From positions 5,437,001 to 5,501,000 of the forward strand of contig NZ_CP009286.1 in the NCBI RefSeq assembly GCF_000758685.1: a stretch of DNA of 64,000 bases. Reading direction: 5' to 3'. Positions 1-6,641 of this stretch are shown here, piece after piece; within the stretch, counting starts at the first letter, position 1; every line of letters begins with the position of its first letter. The notes below the pieces were generated by a model that was given only the letters and a program-made list of their open reading frames with translations, was not told the DNA's origin and did not search any database. This DNA comes from Paenibacillus stellifer (GTDB lineage: Bacteria > Bacillota > Bacilli > Paenibacillales > Paenibacillaceae). Made by a program: the position numbers and the translations under genes.

Positions 1-765
1 AAGCAGATGAATGCCGCTCTGAGGGACAACCGGTTCAGACTGTATTTTCAGCCTCAGATCGACTTGGCAACCGGAGGAATTTGGGGCGTGGAAGCCCTGG
101 TCCGCTGGATTCAGCCTGACGGATCGGCCCTTCCTCCCTCCATATTCATTCCCTATGCAGAGGAATCGGGACTTATCGTGCCGCTCGGACGGCGGGTTCT
201 GGAGCAGGCCTGCATGACGGGAAGCTCCTGGCTTCAGGCGGGGAGAGAAGAGCTCGTGATCTCTGTCAATGTGTCCAATAAAGAGCTGGCGGCCGGCGAT
301 TATCTGGAGAACCTTAAGGCCATCCTCGCCGAAACCGGGTATCCTCCCCGGCTCCTGCAGCTGGAAGTGACAGAGAGCTCCAACATGGTCCAGAGAGAGC
401 AGCAGCTGCGACAGTTCCGCGAGTTGGCCGACATGGGCATTCAGCTGGCGATGGATGACTTCGGCACCGGCTATTCAACCTTCTCAGTTATTCAAAGCCT
501 GCCGTTCCAGGTATTTAAAATCGACAAGTCCATGACTGACGGGATTGACGGCGATTCCAAGGCCCGCAGCATTGTCCAGGCGATGATTGTGATGGCCCAC
601 AGCCTGAACCAGCAGGTTGTCGCCGAGGGCGTGGAGACCGCCGGCCAGGCCGAAGTTCTTCGGTCATTGGGCTGTGATGCCGTGCAGGGGTATTACTTCA
701 GCCGGCCGCTGCCGTTGGATATGCTGCTGGACTGGATGGACTCCAGGGAAAAAGGGACGGCTTGA
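1..765 (+). CDS. EAL-domain cyclic-di-GMP phosphodiesterase, 3' part
   Basis: This is the C-terminal part of an EAL-domain protein, the family that hydrolyses cyclic di-GMP to pGpG. The reading frame is already open at base 1, so the gene begins outside the window; the ATG at 7 is internal. The substrate and metal motifs are present in order: FQPQ, then GVEALVRW (the EAL signature), DDFGTGYS, the KIDKS segment, and AEGVET followed by QGYYFSRP near the end. This pattern predicts an active phosphodiesterase rather than a degenerate receptor. What lies N-terminal (often PAS and GGDEF domains) cannot be seen. It is the first of four cyclic-di-GMP-related proteins in the window. Confidence 0.93.
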   Translation, partial: KQMNAALRDNRFRLYFQPQIDLATGGIWGVEALVRWIQPDGSALPPSIFIPYAEESGLIVPLGRRVLEQACMTGSSWLQAGREELVISVNVSNKELAAGDYLENLKAILAETGYPPRLLQLEVTESSNMVQREQQLRQFRELADMGIQLAMDDFGTGYSTFSVIQSLPFQVFKIDKSMTDGIDGDSKARSIVQAMIVMAHSLNQQVVAEGVETAGQAEVLRSLGCDAVQGYYFSRPLPLDMLLDWMDSREKGTA

Positions 766-911
766 AGCAGCCTAAGCAGCAGCATCGGCCTGTCAGCAGC
801 ACCACGAGTTCGCTGTACCATACCGGGACTTTCCAAGCCGCCGTCACTACCCGCTGCAGCCTCATATCAGTTGCATCGCAATCATCACACCATTACCGGC
901 ACACGCCAAAA

Positions 912-980
912 AACGCAGACCGGGGCAGGCTGTCCCTTGTCTGCGTTCTAATATATTAACGGGCCTGGACGGCCAGGCCC
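912..980 (-). terminator. Tandem hairpins at the end of the mhqD operon
   Basis: AACGCAGAC (912-920) pairs with GTCTGCGTT (939-947), with a further inner GGGGCA/TGTCCC stem. On the minus strand it is followed by a T run, which suits termination of the leftward mhqD operon; the + side is AT-rich too. A second perfect hairpin, GGGCCTGG/CCAGGCCC at 961-980, lies just before it. Nothing else was recognised in the 766-1094 gap. Confidence 0.6.
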
Positions 981-1094
981 CGGAAGGGTAAGCGCCGCTT
1001 GAGATGCTGCCCGGGCACCCTGGCGGCCCGATCGCTTCAGGGGCCTGGTCGCTTCAGCAACTCATTGGCTTCACTGGTCCGATCGCACAGCAGC

Positions 1095-1703
1095 TCAGCT
1101 GTTCCGGCGCTCCAGCCACAGCCGGGCCGCTTCCGCTTCGGCGGCGCTCAGCCGATGCCCCTGATTGCCCCAGTGAACGGTTACTTCCGCGCCCGCTCCT
1201 TCGAGAAGTCCCTGAAGCTCCTCCGTCTCCTCCTTACGGAGCAACGGATCATTGAGGCCGGCGCCGATGAAGACCGGCGTCCCTTCAAGGGAAGGGAGGT
1301 CCATGCCGCGCAGCGGAACCATCGGGTGCAGCAGCACCGCCGATGAGAAGAGACTGCCGTAATGCATCAGCAGACTGCCCGCGATATTGGCTCCATTGGA
1401 GTAGCCGACAGCAATCAGCTCGGAAGCATCCAGATTATACTTGGCAACAGCCTCATCCAGAAACTGCTTTACTTCATGCGTCCGGAAGACGAGATCCTCC
1501 TCATCGAACACCCCCTCCGCCAGCCGGCGGAAGAAGCGGGGCATGCCATTCTCCGACACATTGCCCCGAATCCCCAGAAGAGCCGATCCCGGAGACAGCA
1601 TCTCCCCGAGCGGGAGCAGGTCCCGCTCATTGCCGCCCGTTCCGTGGAACAGAACCAGAACCGGCTTCGAAGCATCGCTTCCAGGCTTAAAGATATGAAT
1701 CAT
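1095..1703 (-). CDS. mhqD: MhqD-like carboxylesterase/hydrolase
   Basis: This is an alpha/beta hydrolase of the phospholipase/carboxylesterase type, 202 residues, close to the family's normal size. LFHGTGG near residue 18 forms the oxyanion region, GYSNG holds the nucleophile Ser102, and Asp152 and His183 are placed to complete the triad. The closest match I recognise is Bacillus subtilis MhqD (YodD), a member of the MhqR regulon for quinone and catechol stress; its physiological substrate is not firmly known. Its ATG overlaps the stop of the upstream dioxygenase gene (ATGA), so the two are translationally coupled. It is last in the mhqP-mhqO-mhqD operon. Confidence 0.88.
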   Translation of the reverse strand: MIHIFKPGSDASKPVLVLFHGTGGNERDLLPLGEMLSPGSALLGIRGNVSENGMPRFFRRLAEGVFDEEDLVFRTHEVKQFLDEAVAKYNLDASELIAVGYSNGANIAGSLLMHYGSLFSSAVLLHPMVPLRGMDLPSLEGTPVFIGAGLNDPLLRKEETEELQGLLEGAGAEVTVHWGNQGHRLSAAEAEAARLWLERRNS

Positions 1704-2650
1704 TGACGCTTCACCTCCAGCTCACGCACCGTAAAGGGTGCCAGATTGCCCTCGATTGCCGCGCGGTGCGGCTCATACCAGGACGGGAGCATAAGCTTCT
1801 GACCGAGCTTATCCGGCTCTTCGTCATTGGCGAATCCGGGCGGATCGGTCGCGATTTCGAACAGAATGCCGCCCGATTCGCGGAAGTAGATGGCGTTAAA
1901 GTACTGGCGGTCTTGAACCGGTGTAGGATGGAAGCCGCGGCTTGCCACGAAATCCTGCCATTCCAGCTGCTCCGCGTCATCCTTCGCCCGCCAGGCGATA
2001 TGATGCACAGTGCCGCTTCCGCCGGCGCCCAGCGGCAGCGGATCGATTTTGATATCGACGACATTGCCCAGAGGACCTTCTGACCGCAGTCGCACATACC
2101 CGTCTTCGTCAGCTACGCGTTCAAAGCCAAGCGTATGCACGAGCGTATCCACGGTGCTCGCAGGAGCGGCGCTGTACAGTACGGCCCCGCCGAAGCCCTT
2201 GATGGCATGCTCGACCGGAACGCCGCCGAACGACCAGGTGCTCTGCGGACCTTCCTCCCGTTCAACCAGTTCAACACGCAAGCCGTCATAATCGGCCAGC
2301 GACAAATACGTCTCGCCGATCCGCTGAATTTTCGTAACCGGAATATCGTAAGCGTTCAGGCGTTCCTCCCAGAAGGAGAGCGAGCCGACAGGGATAGCAT
2401 ACACCGTTACGCCAACCTGTCCGCTGCCGATCCGGCCCTTCCGGCCCACAGGAGACGGGAAGAAGGTAATGATAGTGCCAGGCGCTCCTGCCTCATTGCC
2501 GAAATACAGATGATAGACTTCGGGAGCGTCGAAGTTGATTGTTTTTTTCACCAGACGAAGTCCCAGAATGCCTGCATAGAAGTCCGCATTGCGCTGCGCG
2601 TCCTGTACGAACGCCGTAATATGATGAATGCCAGCCGTTTGAAGTTTCAT
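1700..2650 (-). CDS. mhqO: Ring-cleaving dioxygenase, MhqO/MhqA/MhqE family
   Basis: A 316-residue protein of the vicinal oxygen chelate (glyoxalase-like) fold with two repeated modules. The N-terminal module begins IHHITAFV and the C-terminal module has GTVHHIAW; the paired His residues and a late FEIATD glutamate are the expected metal ligands. The family is the MhqA/E/O group of putative hydroquinone/catechol ring-cleaving dioxygenases of Bacillus. It sits between a DoxX-type membrane protein and an MhqD-like hydrolase, the same partners as in the B. subtilis mhq operons, so a role in removing quinones or catechols is likely. Which Bacillus paralogue it corresponds to cannot be decided from sequence alone. 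Confidence 0.88.
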   Translation of the reverse strand: MKLQTAGIHHITAFVQDAQRNADFYAGILGLRLVKKTINFDAPEVYHLYFGNEAGAPGTIITFFPSPVGRKGRIGSGQVGVTVYAIPVGSLSFWEERLNAYDIPVTKIQRIGETYLSLADYDGLRVELVEREEGPQSTWSFGGVPVEHAIKGFGGAVLYSAAPASTVDTLVHTLGFERVADEDGYVRLRSEGPLGNVVDIKIDPLPLGAGGSGTVHHIAWRAKDDAEQLEWQDFVASRGFHPTPVQDRQYFNAIYFRESGGILFEIATDPPGFANDEEPDKLGQKLMLPSWYEPHRAAIEGNLAPFTVRELEVKRQ

Positions 2651-2694
2651 GATTTATTTCCCCTTTCTTGGCCCCGCGGCCCCACATGATTAAA

Positions 2695-3090
2695 TTAGAA
2701 CAGCAGATGATCCAGAGACAGCGAGCCCGGTCCCGCAAGCGCGATGGCAGCCGCAACTACAAGCAGCATAAGCGGGTATTCGTAACCGTTCGCCGTGGCC
2801 CAGAAGCCATTGCCGGCATGAACCTTCAGCGCTCCCGCCATCGCCAGAACCAGCATCACGGCTCCGACCGGAGTGAATAGTCCCAGCGCCAGCAGCAGTC
2901 CGCCGCCCAGCTCCAGCACGCCCGCCAGCACCGCCATCGCCACGCCGGGCTTGATGCCGACGGATTCCATCCAGCCGCCCGTTCCTTTAGGGCCGTAACC
3001 GCCGAACCAGCCGAACAGCTTCTGAGCCCCATGACCGATAAAAGCAATACCAATAAATAAACGAATCAGCAATAATCCTACACTTACCAT
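2695..3090 (-). CDS. mhqP: DoxX-family membrane protein (MhqP-like)
   Basis: A 131-residue integral membrane protein with about four hydrophobic segments. It opens with the typical DoxX pattern LLLIRLFIGIAFIGHGAQKLFGWFGG in shortened form (residues 6-30). DoxX proteins of this type occur beside ring-cleaving dioxygenases and are induced by quinones in Bacillus (MhqP/YdfP); their chemistry is unclear. It is the first gene of the leftward operon, 44 bp upstream of mhqO. A perfect inverted repeat matching the one before mhqR lies 33-48 bp upstream of the start, so MhqR control is expected. Confidence 0.88.
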   Translation of the reverse strand: MVSVGLLLIRLFIGIAFIGHGAQKLFGWFGGYGPKGTGGWMESVGIKPGVAMAVLAGVLELGGGLLLALGLFTPVGAVMLVLAMAGALKVHAGNGFWATANGYEYPLMLLVVAAAIALAGPGSLSLDHLLF

Positions 3091-3122
3091 TTTAGATCGT
3101 CTCCATTCTCTTTGGTTTAATA

Positions 3123-3138
3123 ATCTTTATTTTAAGAT
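3123..3138 (-). promoter_or_regulatory. Candidate MhqR operator upstream of mhqP
   Basis: ATCTT-N6-AAGAT (ATCTT at 3123-3127, AAGAT at 3134-3138). On the minus strand it overlaps a TAATAT sequence that could be the -10 of the mhqP promoter. The same half-sites with the same 6-bp spacer occur before mhqR. B. subtilis MhqR sites are similarly AT-rich with ATCT/AGAT arms. Confidence 0.7.
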
Positions 3139-3269
3139 ATTAGGCAAAAAAGAAAGCCTTTCTCGCCATCCGCCGCCAGTCTGTCTTCATTCCGGCACGG
3201 GTTCTGCGGATCCCATGGCTGACCTAGCGTTTCACGGGATCCTTATCCTTAGGCCGCATATGCGGCCTG

Positions 3270-3746
3270 CTAAGCACCGGCCCCTTTACCGAGACGCTTC
3301 AACATCCCGATCGCCTGCTCCTTCTCCGCCGTATCCAGTCCGTCCATCATCTCATGCAGTGTCGCTACATGCTTCGGAAAGATTTCGTCGAACAGCGCCC
3401 GTCCCTCTCCGGTGATCTCGGCGTAGGTTACGCGGCGGTCCTCACTGCACGGCACGCGCTTCAGCAGCCCCTTCTTCTCAAGCTTGTCGATGTTGTAGGT
3501 GATGCTTCCGCTTGTCACGAGAATCTTCTCGCCGATCTGCTGAAGCGGGATTCGGGTACGGTGGTACAGCACCTCCAGCACCATGAACTCGGCGGAGGAC
3601 AGCCCGTGGCTCTTCATATCCTTGACCGCCCGGTCCATCAGGCTCCGGTAAGCCTTGGACAATACGACGAACAGCTTAAGCGATGCCGCCTCATCCCGGC
3701 CGCTAATCTCTTCGGCCACAACCTGCTTCTCATTGCCTTCGCTCAT
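3270..3746 (-). CDS. mhqR: MarR-family repressor MhqR
   Basis: A 158-residue MarR-family winged-helix regulator. The central region SSAEFMVLEVLYHRTR, the recognition part TSGSITYNIDKLEKKGLL and the wing CSEDRRVTYAEIT match MhqR (YkvE) closely. In Bacillus, MhqR represses dioxygenase, nitroreductase and DoxX genes and is released by quinone-like electrophiles. The sequence from about residue 21 (ASLKLFVVLSKAY) aligns with the usual start, so this protein has an N-terminal extension of roughly 17-20 residues. It faces the same way as the mhqP-O-D operon, 180 bp upstream of it, and has its own promoter. A 16-bp GC-rich palindrome (3252-3267) sits at its stop codon but lacks a T run. Confidence 0.9.
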   Translation of the reverse strand: MSEGNEKQVVAEEISGRDEAASLKLFVVLSKAYRSLMDRAVKDMKSHGLSSAEFMVLEVLYHRTRIPLQQIGEKILVTSGSITYNIDKLEKKGLLKRVPCSEDRRVTYAEITGEGRALFDEIFPKHVATLHEMMDGLDTAEKEQAIGMLKRLGKGAGA

Positions 3747-3782
3747 TCCCTCTCACCTCCGTCATTTATCTTTGAATTAATT

Positions 3783-3828
3783 ATCTTTAACTTAAGATAA
3801 ATATACACCCCGTTTTTTCTATTGTCAA
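3783..3828 (-). promoter_or_regulatory. mhqR promoter with autoregulatory operator
   Basis: On the minus strand TTGACA (3828-3823) is followed after exactly 17 bp by TATATT (3805-3800), a strong sigma-A promoter. Immediately downstream is ATCTT-TAACTT-AAGAT (3783-3798 on the + strand), the same 5-6-5 inverted repeat found before mhqP. Binding there would block transcription, implying autorepression. A further ATCTT half-site lies at 3768-3772. Confidence 0.75.
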
Positions 3829-3949
3829 CACCTTGTTTAAAAATTATGCCAAATTGACCTTGCCCGGCAAAGGGGTGTATCCTTTTCTTCGATATGATAC
3901 CATTTACGCTTCTATTTATAGAAAGAACAAGCCGAAGGAGGCTTTGCTG

Positions 3950-4678
3950 ATGAACGATGCCAAGGAGCCGCGCCCGGACTATATCGGGCAGCAGGCCTAT
4001 AGCCGGCCGGAACCTGAAGCCGGCGTCCTGATCGTCACGGCGGTGGAGGTGGAAGCCGACGCCGTCCGTCGCGGTCTCGGCGGCGCACCCGGCTTCACCG
4101 TGATCGCGGCCGGGGCGGGTCCGGCCGCCGCAGCAGCCGGCACGGCCGCCGCCCTTGCCGCCGGCGCCGGACGTTATGCCTGCGTCGTCAGCGCCGGCAT
4201 CGGCGGCGGCTTCCCCGGCCGCGCCGCCGTGGGCTCGCTGGTCGTAGCCAGCGAGCTGATCTTCGCCGATCTCGGAGCCGAGACGGCGGAAGGCTTCCGC
4301 GGCGCGGACGAGCTCGGCTTCGGCCGCGTGCGCTACCCGGCCGACACCGGCCGGGGCGCAAGACTCGCCGCCGCGCTTGAGGCGGCGGGCCTCCCCGTGA
4401 GCACAGGCCCTGTGCTCACGGTCTCGACGGCGACCGGCACAGCGGATACGGCCGCCGCTCTCGCGGCGCGCGTACCCGGCGCGGCCGCCGAGGCCATGGA
4501 AGGCTGCGGAGTCGCCGCAGCCGCAGCGGCGCTGAATCTCCCGGTGCTGGAGATTCGCGCCATTTCGAACCCGGTCGGGCCGCGCGACCGGGACGCCTGG
4601 CGGATCGGCGAGGCGCTTGCCGCCCTCGCCGCCGCCGGGCCCATACTATCGGAGGTGCTGAAATGTCCGCAGAATTGA
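3950..4678 (+). CDS. mqnB: Futalosine hydrolase MqnB
   Basis: MqnB removes hypoxanthine from futalosine in the futalosine route to menaquinone. The 242-residue product has the nucleoside-phosphorylase-like fold: LIVTAVEVEADAV near the start, the Gly-rich AGIGGGFPG motif around residue 80, and AEAMEGCGVA, whose Met-Glu contacts the ribose. ATG 3950 was chosen because AAGGAGG lies 8 bp upstream; the frame is open for another 39 codons upstream but these have no family similarity. The gene is very GC- and Ala-rich. It overlaps mqnD by 16 bp, so the two are co-translated. mqnA, mqnC and mqnE are not in this window. Confidence 0.92.
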   Translation: MNDAKEPRPDYIGQQAYSRPEPEAGVLIVTAVEVEADAVRRGLGGAPGFTVIAAGAGPAAAAAGTAAALAAGAGRYACVVSAGIGGGFPGRAAVGSLVVASELIFADLGAETAEGFRGADELGFGRVRYPADTGRGARLAAALEAAGLPVSTGPVLTVSTATGTADTAAALAARVPGAAAEAMEGCGVAAAAAALNLPVLEIRAISNPVGPRDRDAWRIGEALAALAAAGPILSEVLKCPQN

Positions 4679-5514
4679 ATATTGCTTACTCGCCATGCCC
4701 CAACGATACGTTTGTCTTTCATGCCTGGGCCGCCGGGCTCGTTCCCGGAGCGCCCAAGCTGAACGTAACCTATGCCGATATCGACATCACCAATGGCCTC
4801 GCCGCCGAAGGCGCGGGGCCGGAGGTGCTCAAGATATCGTATGCCGCTCTGCCCTGGGTGCTGGAGCGGTACAAGCTCCTGCCCTGCGGCGGCGCGCTTG
4901 GCCGGGGCTGCGGCCCGCTGCTGCTGACTGGCGGCGGAACAGGCGCCATCCGTCGTCCGGAAGAACTGTCAAGGCGGCGGGTTGCCGTGCCGAGCGAACG
5001 CTCCACCGCCTATTTGCTGTTCCGCCTTTGGGCGGCCAGCCATGTTCCGGGCGGGGTGGGCGAAATTGTCGTCATGCCGTTCCACGAAATCATGCCGGCC
5101 GTGAGAGACGGCATCATCGACGCGGGACTGGTCATCCACGAGGCCCGCTTCACCTACTCCGCTTACGGCCTTCATATGCTCGTAGATCTGGGAAGCTGGT
5201 GGGAGACCGATACGGGGCTTCCGATCCCGCTCGGCGCCATCATCGCCCGCCGGGACCTGGACGCCGGAGCCGTCAGCGGCTGGATTCGGGCTTCGCTGCG
5301 CTATGCGTGGGATCACCCGGAAGCCTCGCAGGATTACGTGCTGAGCCACGCGCAGGAGCTGTCGCCGCAGGTGGCTAAATCACATATTGACCTCTATGTA
5401 AATGATTTTACGATGGAGCTGGGCGATAGCGGATATAACGCCATTTCCAGCCTGCTGGATCGGGCAGCCGATGAAGGGCTTGTGCCCTGGATCGACCCGG
5501 GTCTTCTCCGCTAG
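4663..5514 (+). CDS. mqnD: 1,4-dihydroxy-6-naphthoate synthase MqnD
   Basis: MqnD converts cyclic dehypoxanthine futalosine to 1,4-dihydroxy-6-naphthoate, a later step of the same pathway as MqnB. The 283-residue length is normal. The N-terminal YSPCPNDTF motif is diagnostic, followed by YADIDITN and EVLKISYAALPWV; the His in VIHEARFTYS fits the proposed catalytic base. The start has GGAGGTG a few bases upstream, inside the 3' end of mqnB. A strong terminator follows at 5580-5626, so mqnBD form a two-gene transcription unit. Confidence 0.95.
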   Translation: MSAELNIAYSPCPNDTFVFHAWAAGLVPGAPKLNVTYADIDITNGLAAEGAGPEVLKISYAALPWVLERYKLLPCGGALGRGCGPLLLTGGGTGAIRRPEELSRRRVAVPSERSTAYLLFRLWAASHVPGGVGEIVVMPFHEIMPAVRDGIIDAGLVIHEARFTYSAYGLHMLVDLGSWWETDTGLPIPLGAIIARRDLDAGAVSGWIRASLRYAWDHPEASQDYVLSHAQELSPQVAKSHIDLYVNDFTMELGDSGYNAISSLLDRAADEGLVPWIDPGLLR

Positions 5515-5579
5515 CCGCCTTCTTTCACGCCTGATAGAGACCTTGCTGATCGGCGCAATAGCGGATCAGTGCAAAGCCT

Positions 5580-5626
5580 GCAAAAGCCCCCAATCCCTTG
5601 CTATGAAAGGGTTGGGGGCCTTTTGC
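5580..5626 (+). terminator. Terminator after mqnD
   Basis: GCAAAAGCCCCCAATCCC (5580-5597) pairs with GGGTTGGGGGCCTTTTGC (5609-5626), with one unpaired base. The 18-bp stem includes its own A/T tracts, so it could act in both directions. Confidence 0.8.
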
Positions 5627-5754
5627 ATCGGGAATGAAAATCCAGCGAAAAGTCTTTTCTATTAAAATGTGCGAACAAGCCATGCCATTCGTCGCCGCTT
5701 TGCTAGATTTCAAGCATACCATGTACTATCAAACAGCAAAGGGGGTCTTCCGAA

Positions 5755-6042
5755 ATGGCTATTCTTCTGCCGCAGCAGTTCTTCAACCTCGCAGCAGGCA
5801 CCGGCAAATCCTATTACGAAAATCTCACAGGCGGAATCAACGCAGCCGTTACTGTGCAGAACAACTCCACTTTCCCTGTCAATCTCGTCATTACACGCGT
5901 CAACGCTCCAGTTATCACCTACACGATTCCCGCCGGCAACAGCCTGACGCTCTCGGTTAACCTGCTTCTCGTCGCCGCTCTGCTCGCTACCGCGGCCGGT
6001 CCGGTCTTCGGCTTCATCCAAGTCGCCACTTCCGATTTCTAA
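5755..6042 (+). CDS. Small beta-rich protein, possibly spore-appendage-like
   Basis: A 95-residue protein I do not recognise with certainty. It is rich in Thr, Val, Asn and Leu, has no Cys and no signal peptide, and alternates hydrophobic residues as in a beta sandwich (AAVTVQNNSTFPVNLVITRV, then a TYTIPAGNSLTLSV turn). This layout resembles the core domain of endospore appendage (Ena) subunits, but the N-terminal cysteines of Ena1/2 are absent, so assignment is only a hypothesis. AAAGGGGG lies 9 bp before the ATG. CATACCA, close to a sporulation sigma-G/K -10 element, lies upstream near 5716, without a clear -35. A strong terminator follows. Confidence 0.7.
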   Translation: MAILLPQQFFNLAAGTGKSYYENLTGGINAAVTVQNNSTFPVNLVITRVNAPVITYTIPAGNSLTLSVNLLLVAALLATAAGPVFGFIQVATSDF

Positions 6043-6111
6043 CATCCTACGCCGCAGCCGGCAAGCATCACCCGCAGTTCTCTCCCTCTCGGTGTTAAGG
6101 CACTCCTTGAG

Positions 6112-6159
6112 GCTGTCCCAAAAGCCATGAAATGGCTGCTTGGGCCAGCTTCTTTTTTT
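6112..6159 (+). terminator. Terminator after the small beta-rich gene
   Basis: The outer stem GCTGtCCCA/TGGGcCAGC (6112-6120, 6141-6149) encloses a GCCAT-gaa-ATGGC hairpin and is followed by TTCTTTTTTT. Confidence 0.85.
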
Positions 6160-6178
6160 ATACTAGGATCAACGTAGT

Positions 6179-6329
6179 CGCTTAAATGGACGCTCCGCGA
6201 ACGGACCGTTGTTCCAATCGCTGTGCTCTCCAGATTTTTTTCATTCCCTTCAACGGTAAAAATCCGGAGAGCAAGGCGACCGCTGCCGCTTCTGCGCAGG
6301 TCGTTCCGTCCTCTCCGCTGCTTTAAGCG
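6179..6329. repeat. 151-bp imperfect palindrome, possible intergenic repeat or MITE
   Basis: The ends are CGCTTAAA (6179-6186) and TTTAAGCG (6322-6329). Near the centre GCTCTCCAGATTTTT (6225-6239) pairs 14 of 15 with AAAAATCCGGAGAGC (6258-6272). The arms in between match only partly. There is no credible reading frame. It could be a small non-autonomous element or a folded intergenic repeat; only one copy was noticed here. Confidence 0.6.
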
Positions 6330-6641
6330 GAAAAAGAGTCTACAAACCTATCTACCATCACAAAAAAGAAATCGCCCCTTTTGGGAAAAACGAAAGTACC
6401 ACCAACCACCTCAAAAGGTGGCTGGCGCCTGCCCATAATCTACGAAAGCAAGCTGCAGTAGACCAAAAACGCAGAGCAGCGATCCTCAAGTAATCGGAGA
6501 GTCACCGCCTCCCGGCCATAGCCGGGATTCCGCATGATGCTTGCGGACGGTTCGGAGCATGACTTTCCACAACGACTCACTTGGCATCCAGCTGCTCCGA
6601 ACATCGAAAACTGTTCGAAGCATCCCTTCTTGCCAAAAGCA
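6330..6641. other. Non-coding stretch downstream of cheA
   Basis: No gene was recognised. Two short perfect hairpins are visible, CCACCT/AGGTGG (about 6406-6421) and CCCGGC/GCCGGG (about 6514-6529). Neither has a clear T run on the minus strand, so a cheA terminator is not certain. Confidence 0.4.

Noticed and set aside
762..959. 65-codon ORF after the EAL gene
   Set aside because: No homology or ribosome-binding site, and it runs into the terminator hairpin.
3252..3267. 16-bp palindrome GGCCGCATATGCGGCC as an mhqR terminator
   Set aside because: Perfect stem but it has no T run and almost no loop; mentioned only with mhqR.
6223..6438. 71-codon ORF in the palindrome region
   Set aside because: Basic, low-complexity translation of an inverted repeat.
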